Assembly (NCBI GenBank): GCA_965224415.1 | Contig: CBDCZB010000001.1 | Span: forward strand, 434,001-498,000 | Direction of reading: 5' to 3' | DNA length: 64,000 nt | Origin: DAOUJI01 sp965224415 | Lineage (GTDB): Bacteria > Chloroflexota > Dehalococcoidia > Lucifugimonadales > JAGWBF01 | Shown here: piece by piece, positions 57,962-64,000 of the stretch | Numbering within the stretch: position 1 is the first letter of the stretch | Layout of the letters: the number at the start of each line of letters is the position of its first letter | Notes under the pieces: generated by a model | What the model was told of the DNA's origin: nothing | What the model saw: only the letters and a program-made list of their open reading frames with translations | The model's database searches: none | Position numbers and translations under genes: made by a program

Positions 57962-59431
57962 ATGTCAGAAAACACTGGCTCCGACGAGCTCTACAACTCG
58001 ACAATCCATGATGCCCAGGCGTTGATTGCGCGGGGCGAGATAAGCGCGTCCGACGTAGTCAAAGCCTGCCTGGCCCGCATCGAGGAAATCGAAGACAAGG
58101 TGCGGACGTTTGTCACTGTGACGGCCGACCGCGCCCGGGAAGACGTCCAACGGCTGGACATCTCCAGTGGGAACGGGAGTCCGTTGACGGGAATGCCCGT
58201 CCAGATCAAAGACCTGATAAGCACTCGCGGAGTGGCCACTACCTGCGCGTCCCGGATGTTGGAGGAATACGTCCCCACATACGACGCCGGAGTGGTGGAG
58301 AGGCTTTCCTCAGCCGGAGCAGTGATGGTGGGCAAGGGGAACATGGACGAGTTCGGCATGGGTTCCTCAACCGAAAACTCGGCGTTCCACCCCACCCACA
58401 ACCCCTGGGACCTGGGCCGGGTGCCTGGGGGCAGCAGCGGAGGTGGAGCAGCGGCGGTGGCGGCTGGCGAAGCGCTTTACGCCCTGGGCTCCGACACGGG
58501 AGGCAGCATCCGGCAGCCTGCTTCTCTCTGCGGTGTGGTTGGGATTAAACCCACCTACGGGCTGGTAAGCAGGTACGGCCTTATTGCTTACGCCTCCTCA
58601 TTCGACCAAATCGGTCCCATCACCAAAGACGTGACCGATTGCGCCCTCGTCCTGAAAGCCATCGCAGGCCACGATCCCAGAGACTCCACGTCCCTTTCCG
58701 TCCAGGTCCCGGACTATCCGGCCAGCCTTGCCGGGGGAATATCGGGGCTCAGGGTGGGGATGCCCCGTGAATACTTTGCGGAGGGAATGGAAGAAGGAGT
58801 CCGACAGTCCGTGGAGACCGCGGTCTCCCATTTGGAAGGTCTGGGGGCGCACGTCGTGGAAACGTCCCTCCCCAGCGCGTCCTATGCCCTGGCCTGCTAC
58901 TACATATTGGCCCCGTCGGAGTGCTCCGCCAATCTGGCTAGGTACGACGGCGTCAAATACGGCTACTCCTACCGTGACACCGACAGCATGTGGGAGGCCA
59001 TGGAGAAGACCCGCGAATACGGATTCGGCCCGGAGGTCAAGAGGCGCATCATGCTGGGAGCCTATGCCCTGTCCGCAGGATATTACGACGCCTACTATCT
59101 AAAGGCCCAGAAGGTGCGTACGCTGATAATCGAGGAGTTCCAAAAAGCCTTCGAGAGCTGTGACGTTCTGGCGACCCCCACGTCGCCCACCGTGGCCTTT
59201 AAGCTGGGCGAGAAACTGGACGACCCGCTCCAGATGTACTTGAGCGACGTGTACACCGTTCCGGTGAACGTGGCGGGGCTGCCGGCCATCTCCGTGCCCT
59301 GCGGGTTCAGCCAAGGCTTGCCGGTGGGGTTGCAGCTCATAGGACCGCCGCTGTCAGAGCAGACTTTGCTGAGGGCCGCATACGCTTACGAACAGTCCAC
59401 GACCTGGCATCATGCACGGCCGCAACTCTAA
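57962..59431 (+). CDS. gatA: Asp-tRNA(Asn)/Glu-tRNA(Gln) amidotransferase subunit A
   Basis: 489 residues, the glutamine-hydrolysing amidase that supplies ammonia. The Ser-cisSer-Lys triad is visible: Lys in GMPVQIKDLIST, cis-Ser and Ser in VPGGSSGGGAAAVAAGEALY and LGSDTGGSIRQPASLCGVVG. The C-terminal GLPVGLQLIGPPLSEQTLLRAAYAYEQ is standard. It lies between gatC and asnS. gatB is in a separate operon. Confidence 0.96.
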   Translation: MSENTGSDELYNSTIHDAQALIARGEISASDVVKACLARIEEIEDKVRTFVTVTADRAREDVQRLDISSGNGSPLTGMPVQIKDLISTRGVATTCASRMLEEYVPTYDAGVVERLSSAGAVMVGKGNMDEFGMGSSTENSAFHPTHNPWDLGRVPGGSSGGGAAAVAAGEALYALGSDTGGSIRQPASLCGVVGIKPTYGLVSRYGLIAYASSFDQIGPITKDVTDCALVLKAIAGHDPRDSTSLSVQVPDYPASLAGGISGLRVGMPREYFAEGMEEGVRQSVETAVSHLEGLGAHVVETSLPSASYALACYYILAPSECSANLARYDGVKYGYSYRDTDSMWEAMEKTREYGFGPEVKRRIMLGAYALSAGYYDAYYLKAQKVRTLIIEEFQKAFESCDVLATPTSPTVAFKLGEKLDDPLQMYLSDVYTVPVNVAGLPAISVPCGFSQGLPVGLQLIGPPLSEQTLLRAAYAYEQSTTWHHARPQL

Positions 59432-59496
59432 CCCTAACAGCACGGTGCGCCGGACTGGCTCTTCCTGCTAGTGGCGGAGGGCGCTAGAATTGGCCC

Positions 59497-60882
59497 ATGA
59501 AGCGTACGCCCATAGCTGAAATCATAAGGCACGACTCTGCGGGAGGCCGGTTTCTTGTACAGGGATGGGTGAAGACCCGGCGCGTCTCCAAGACCGTCGC
59601 TTTCATCCAGGTCAACGACGGCTCCGCACTCTCCGATTTGCAGGTGGTGGCCGACGAGTCCACCCAGGGCAATGACCTTGTCGAATCCCTTACCACCGGA
59701 TGCAGCGTCAGCGTCGAGGGGACGCTGGTGGAATCCCTGGGGAAGGGACAGAGGTTCGAGCTGAAGGCCGAGACGGTGGAACTGCTGGGGACTGCGGACC
59801 CGGACACCTACCCGCTGCAGAAGAAGCGGCATACTCTGGAGTTCTTGCGGGAGATTGCCCACCTGCGCCCCCGCACCAACACACTGGGCGCCACGGCCAG
59901 GGTCAGGAGCGCCGCCGCTTTCGCCATCCACAGCTTCTTCCAGAGCAAGGGTTTCCTCTACGTCCAGACGCCTATCATCACGGGAAGCGACGCCGAGGGC
60001 GCCGGCGCTATGTTCCGGGTGACCACACTTGACATAAACGACCCTCCCCGTGTGGACGGCGCCATAGACGAAAGCCTCGACTTCTTCGGAGGCCCGGCCT
60101 ACTTGACGGTGAGCGGCCAGCTGGAGGCGGAAATATTCGCTCTGGCGTTGTCCAACGTGTACACTTTCGGTCCCACCTTCCGCTCGGAGAACTCCAACAC
60201 GTCCCGCCACTTGGCCGAATTCTGGATGGTCGAGCCGGAGGTGGCTTTCTGCGAGTTGGACTGCCTCGCCGACCTGGCCGAGGAGTTTCTCAAATACGTC
60301 TTTTCCTACGTCCTGGAAAACTGCCCGGAGGACATGGCGTTCTTCAACAAATGGGTCGACGAGACGGCCATATCGACGCTGGAGGGCATAGTCAACTCCA
60401 GCTTTGAGCGCATGACCTACACCGAGGCCGTCGACGTTCTGACGAGGTCCGGCGAACCTTTCGAGTTTCCCGTACAGTGGGGCTTGGACCTCCAGTCGGA
60501 ACATGAGCGGTATCTCACCGAGAAGCATGTCGGCAGGCCGGTAGTGCTCACCGACTACCCCAGGGAGATCAAAGCCTTCTATATGAAGCAGAACGCCGAC
60601 GGCAAAACCGTGAGGGCGATGGATGTTCTCGTGCCCCGCATCGGGGAAATCATCGGCGGCAGCCAGCGCGAGGACAGCCAGGAGGCTCTATTAGAGCGGA
60701 TGGCAGAGTTGGGTCTGAATCAGGAAGACTACTGGTGGTACCTGGACCTGCGCCGGTACGGCTCTGTGCCCCATTCCGGCTTCGGATTGGGGTTCGAACG
60801 CACGGTCCAGTTCATCACCGGCCTCCAGAACATCCGCGACGTAATCCCCTTCCCCCGCACTCCCGGCAACGCCAGGTTCTGA
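59497..60882 (+). CDS. asnS: Asparaginyl-tRNA synthetase
   Basis: 461-residue class IIb synthetase. An OB-fold anticodon domain (FLVQGWVKTRRVSKTVAFIQVNDG) comes first; motif 2 is YTFGPTFRSENSNTSRHLAEFWMVEPE and motif 3 GLGFERTVQFITGLQNIRDVIPFPRTP. The RHLAEFWM form of motif 2 indicates AsnRS; AspRS has RH-x-PEF-x-x-xD. With a direct AsnRS present, the adjacent GatCAB is needed mainly for Gln-tRNA, or as a second route. Confidence 0.94.
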   Translation: MKRTPIAEIIRHDSAGGRFLVQGWVKTRRVSKTVAFIQVNDGSALSDLQVVADESTQGNDLVESLTTGCSVSVEGTLVESLGKGQRFELKAETVELLGTADPDTYPLQKKRHTLEFLREIAHLRPRTNTLGATARVRSAAAFAIHSFFQSKGFLYVQTPIITGSDAEGAGAMFRVTTLDINDPPRVDGAIDESLDFFGGPAYLTVSGQLEAEIFALALSNVYTFGPTFRSENSNTSRHLAEFWMVEPEVAFCELDCLADLAEEFLKYVFSYVLENCPEDMAFFNKWVDETAISTLEGIVNSSFERMTYTEAVDVLTRSGEPFEFPVQWGLDLQSEHERYLTEKHVGRPVVLTDYPREIKAFYMKQNADGKTVRAMDVLVPRIGEIIGGSQREDSQEALLERMAELGLNQEDYWWYLDLRRYGSVPHSGFGLGFERTVQFITGLQNIRDVIPFPRTPGNARF

Positions 60883-60952
60883 TCGGGACGGCGCTCCCCA
60901 AAACCTCTTCCTCGTTGGAGGGTGAAGACTTAGATGGGGTGAGAGGAACCAG

Positions 60953-62220
60953 TCAGCGGGGCGCTTCTACAAGCTCAGTGCGAACGAGAGCGGTTGTGCG
61001 CTCGGTGGGAGAGGTCGGCAGGCCCGGCGCGTCATTGCGTAGCACCCTTACCCTCACCGCCAGCCGCCGGACGTCTTTCAGAACATCGTCAAGGCTGCCG
61101 GATAGATCGAGCGACGCCACCGCCAGTCGCTTGCCGGAGTGTCGGACGTAGTATGTAGCCGTGTCAGCTTCGCCTTTGGCGTAGATGAGCATCCCGCCCG
61201 GCAGGTCGAGGGCCGTGACGTAGGCAAGCAGCTGGTAAAGGTCGGCGTTACGAAAGTACTCGTCGGTCACGTTTTTGTATTTTGCGTCTCCCACAAATAC
61301 GTAGGAGGAGCCTTGCCGCCAGACCAGGTCTGGCCTGAGCTGCAGAGGTTTTCTTGGTCCAGCGACGGTATGTTGCGCTCCTTGAGCGCGTCGGTGGAAA
61401 CTCCTAGGGCCTCCCGCAGCGCCACCGTCACGAACTCCTGGAAGACCACGTTCATGTCCATCAGGAACCCGGATGCCCTGACGTCACCACGGCCTGACTC
61501 GAACGCGCCGTGCCGCAAGATGAGCCGCGACAGAGCCACTACGTCCGTGTAGTGCTCGTTCAGACGGTCGAAAGGGATATCCGGCACATTGCGGGGCGGG
61601 AATTCGATCAGCGATATGTTGTCCAACGTTCCCGCAATCCACGCTAGATCCCTGCGGGCCTTCTGTGAGCGGAGAGGCATCCCAGCAAGCCGCCCTGCAG
61701 CCGCCTTCACCAACCGGTTTGCCAGGACGTCGTCGGTGAATTCGTCGTACCGAACCTCGATGGGCAGGGGGACGCTAAACCTGCGCCGCATCTGGTCGTC
61801 GAACCTGATGCGTCCCCGCACGGTATATAGCGCTTCCTCCTCGGAGAGATAGCCGTGGAGCAGACCGCGGGAGAACGCTCGGCGCGCGGCGGCTCCCAGC
61901 GCCAGTGCCAAGGCATCGGGCAGCGCCGTCTCCTCTTTGAAGTCGAACAGCCGCTTTTCCTGGGGCTTGTAAGCGCCCGTTACGTAGCAGGCCAGAGAAA
62001 GTAACTGGTGAATGCCAATCTTCGGTTGTATCAGTACAGACAAGTCGCCGATGTCGACGGCGCCGACGGTTGAACCGGGCGTCAGCCAATAGGCGCCGCC
62101 CACGCTCGTGGCAGGTTCCACTGTGATGGATGGAAGCGCCTCGCGGAGCGTGTGGTACTCAACCTGGGTGAGCTCGATCGCCACGCTCTTCTGGTACTCC
62201 TTCAGGTTAAGCTGACGCAT
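60953..62220 (-). pseudogene. mcrC: McrC-like restriction subunit with a one-base frameshift
   Basis: Partner of McrB in modified-DNA restriction. The N-terminal part (MRQLNLKEYQKSVAIELTQ, then AYWLTPGSTVGAVDIGDLSVLIQPKIG, RFSVPLPIEVRYDEFTDDVLANRLVKAA) runs to LDQENL near 61345. The PD-(D/E)XK nuclease end LRPDLVWRQGSSYVFVGDAKYK continues in another frame and runs to 60953. A single base missing at the CTCTGCAG stretch restores one protein of about 422 residues. The catalytic Asp and D-x-K are kept. The start overlaps the mcrB stop by 14 bp. Confidence 0.82.
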
Positions 62221-64000
62221 TGCTCACGTCGTCAGCTTGGTGGCCGGCGGCGCTTCCTGCCTCTTCATCACCGTCCTCTTGGGAAACGGCCGGGCCGCCT
62301 GCACGACGCAGCTTATCCAGATCGAATTCCTCGGCCACGTCATCTCCGCCGAACCGTCGTTCTTCTAGGTACGGGAGGACGCTGTGCTCCCATATCCGGC
62401 GGACAGCGGCCTCGTTGAGTCCTGGCGTCATGAAGTAGCTCGGCCCGATGGCAGCGTGCCGGTCGTCCTTCAGCAGTTCGTTGGTCCGTTCAACCACGTC
62501 GGCCACCCACTCCATGCCGGCCGCATTCTGGGCGATCCATTTCCTGAGAACGCTTTTTACCGGCTCGTCGTCCGGGTGAAACATCTTGAAGTAGAAGCGG
62601 CGGCGCAGCGCCATGTCCACCAGCGCTATGGATCGGTCTGCCGTGTTCATCGTCCCAATGATGTACAGATTGGGCGGCAGCGAGAAGGGCTCTTCCGAGT
62701 ATTGGAGAGTCATCTCTCTGTTGCGGTACTCCAGCAGGAAGTACAGTTCCCCGAACACCTTGGCGATATTGCCCCGGTTTATCTCGTCAATGATGAGGTA
62801 GTGGTCAGCCTCTGAATCGTTCCGTGCGCGTTCGGCGGCCCTCAGCAATGGACCCTTCCTGAGCTTGAACCCGGGCTGTCCATTTTCGAGTGTGGGACGG
62901 AACCCTTCAACGAAGTCCTCGTAGGCGTAAGACGGATGGAACTGCACCAACGTAACCCGCTCCTCTGGCCCCGCAAGGCAGGCGGCCAGCTTCTGAGCCA
63001 CGAACGTCTTGCCCGTGCCAGGCGGTCCCTGGAAGATGACCTGCTTTTTCTCCTGTAGGAGCGTCACTATCTCCTCCAAGAACTCGACGGGAAGAAGCAC
63101 CTCGTCGGCGAGGGCTTCCAAATTTGTAGATTCAGGAGGCGGTGGTGGAGGCGGGCCATTGGAGCCATTCTGAGGCATTCCCCAGATCACTGACTGGGCG
63201 TCGAGTCGGTGGCGCAACTCCAGCCCCCGCTTCGCCGCCTCTTCAATGAACCGGTCGAGGAAACCTAATGCGTGTTCGTACAGGGCCGCCTCGTCCGCGT
63301 CGCCATCGGGTCTATCGTACCCAGTACGCTCGTATGCGTTGTTGAACACTCCGACTCTGAAAGGCGGGTATCGTTCGACATCAAGCCCCATAAGCAATAC
63401 GGAGATGACATTCATACGGGTCCCGGCTCCACTTATCCTAGTTACTAATGGTGGGAACCTATCGCTGAAGGTTCGGATCCGTTCAGAAACAGATAAGTCA
63501 TCTTCCGTCCAAATAGAGCGTAATGCTTTCGAAGCGTCTTCCGGGTATTTGTCGATCCAGTCACGAAATCTTATTAGCGTTATGTTGAAGATAAGGTTCC
63601 CAAGTACCCCACTCTTTACCAGATCGGCCCAGTTGTCGTCGCCGTCAAACACTGCATCTCGCGCCTCTGCGAGCTTTCGACCTATCTCACTCTTGTAATC
63701 GATCTCTTCGGATTCGAGCCTACCTGAGTCGACGTATTCCTTGGCGCGCCTAACGAACTGATCCCAAAGGCCGGGTGTAGACTGGTCCCACTGTCCCTTG
63801 ATGTTGTCGTCATAGAAATGGAAATCTCTTCCGAGTTCGCCTTCCAGCCCTCTACGAATCTGTTCCAGCTTCCGGTCAACGTCGTCGGTCGGCTCTACAA
63901 TGAACCTCGAGAATGTACCGGCGGAGGCTATGCGGTTCTTGGTGTTTTCGCTTGTTAGCCCTTCGAAAGTGTCAGGAAAGACGAGATGAAGGATCGCCTG
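62207..64000 (-). CDS. mcrB: McrB-like AAA+ restriction ATPase/GTPase, N-terminus cut by the window edge
   Basis: 597 residues are visible; the frame is open to the right edge, so a start at the GTG of 63652 would be wrong. The N-terminal region (HLVFPDTFEGLTSENTKNRI near the edge, KLEQIRRGLEGELGRDFHFYDD) is of the type preceding McrB AAA domains. A Pro-rich hinge (GPPPPPPPESTN) leads to Walker A QVIFQGPPGTGKTFVAQKL, the QFHPSYAYEDFVEGFRP motif, Walker B YLIIDEINRGNIAKVFGEL, the McrB signature GTMNTADRSIALVDMALRRRF and an acidic tail. The nucleotide (GTP or ATP) cannot be told for certain. It works with the McrC-like protein encoded just downstream. Confidence 0.88.
   Translation of the reverse strand, partial: QAILHLVFPDTFEGLTSENTKNRIASAGTFSRFIVEPTDDVDRKLEQIRRGLEGELGRDFHFYDDNIKGQWDQSTPGLWDQFVRRAKEYVDSGRLESEEIDYKSEIGRKLAEARDAVFDGDDNWADLVKSGVLGNLIFNITLIRFRDWIDKYPEDASKALRSIWTEDDLSVSERIRTFSDRFPPLVTRISGAGTRMNVISVLLMGLDVERYPPFRVGVFNNAYERTGYDRPDGDADEAALYEHALGFLDRFIEEAAKRGLELRHRLDAQSVIWGMPQNGSNGPPPPPPPESTNLEALADEVLLPVEFLEEIVTLLQEKKQVIFQGPPGTGKTFVAQKLAACLAGPEERVTLVQFHPSYAYEDFVEGFRPTLENGQPGFKLRKGPLLRAAERARNDSEADHYLIIDEINRGNIAKVFGELYFLLEYRNREMTLQYSEEPFSLPPNLYIIGTMNTADRSIALVDMALRRRFYFKMFHPDDEPVKSVLRKWIAQNAAGMEWVADVVERTNELLKDDRHAAIGPSYFMTPGLNEAAVRRIWEHSVLPYLEERRFGGDDVAEEFDLDKLRRAGGPAVSQEDGDEEAGSAAGHQADDVSNASA

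Noticed and set aside
59434..60528. Minus-strand frame of 364 codons opposite asnS
   Set aside because: Shadow of asnS, whose class II motifs are unmistakable; the antisense translation shows no domain.
60780..60800. GGTTCGAAC as a tRNA T-loop
   Set aside because: It is within motif 3 of asnS and no cloverleaf can be drawn around it.
62207..63652. McrB starting at the GTG of 63652
   Set aside because: The same frame stays open to base 64000 and its translation resembles the N-terminal region of McrB-like ATPases, so the gene is only cut by the window edge.

Overview
The window is chromosomal DNA of a high-GC bacterium. The gene content fits a Chloroflexota lineage close to Dehalococcoidia/SAR202: several luciferase-like flavin enzymes, amidohydrolases, SDRs and acyl-CoA synthetases, TP-rich lipoprotein substrate-binding proteins, Ni-superoxide dismutase, an HspR-type heat-shock regulator and a siroheme-type tetrapyrrole cluster. 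This placement is an inference from gene content; there is no rRNA or marker phylogeny here. I found no tRNA, rRNA, CRISPR array or origin.

Layout. 1-5.4 kb: threonine synthase (cut by the left edge), then a heat-shock locus with hsp20 divergent from dnaJ(cbpA type)-hspR-clpC. 5.3-7.6 kb: a 2.2-kb scar bracketed by a perfect 50-bp repeat of the clpC 3' end. It holds a nuclease fragment, a small glycine-zipper gene, an IS630 element and the domain V remnant of a group II intron. 7.7-17 kb: an alpha/beta hydrolase, then a leftward housekeeping run pcm-gatB-secG-SAM hydrolase-yacL-ispD-ispF-cysS-FAD oxidase. 17.2-23.7 kb: a rightward tetrapyrrole operon (fused siroheme decarboxylase, Met8-like, hemC, cobA-hemD, hemB) followed by sodN and its maturation protease. 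23.7-29 kb: M28 peptidase, type-5 uracil-DNA glycosylase, MFS transporter, hydrolase and a luciferase-like enzyme.

29-31.7 kb: a leftward operon of a TusA-like protein, a DsrE-like protein, a TusA-MetE fusion and a DUF1801 protein. It is the most novel-looking system here, because it links a persulfide-relay type of gene set to a MetE-like zinc transferase. 31.8-41.8 kb: degradative genes (frameshifted amidohydrolase, FMN 2-hydroxyacid oxidase, two acyl-CoA synthetases, SDR, PEP-mutase-type lyase, SnoaL, a second luciferase-like enzyme), with an IS5/IS427 element in the leader of the SDR gene. 41.9-48.3 kb: two paralogous peptide-type substrate-binding lipoproteins and two permeases, without ATPases. 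48.4-52.6 kb: zinc alcohol dehydrogenase, two small proteins, an EthD-like duplication, a membrane-anchored CAP protein and an SDR. 52.7-57.4 kb: a leftward five-gene catabolic operon. 57.6-60.9 kb: gatC-gatA-asnS. 60.9-64 kb: McrBC-type restriction genes, with mcrB running off the right edge.

Three otherwise intact genes (31790 amidohydrolase, 43994 binding protein, mcrC) each carry what looks like one missing base, so sequence error and recent decay must be told apart. The two insertion sequences instead carry regular A8 slippery runs consistent with programmed -1 frameshifting.
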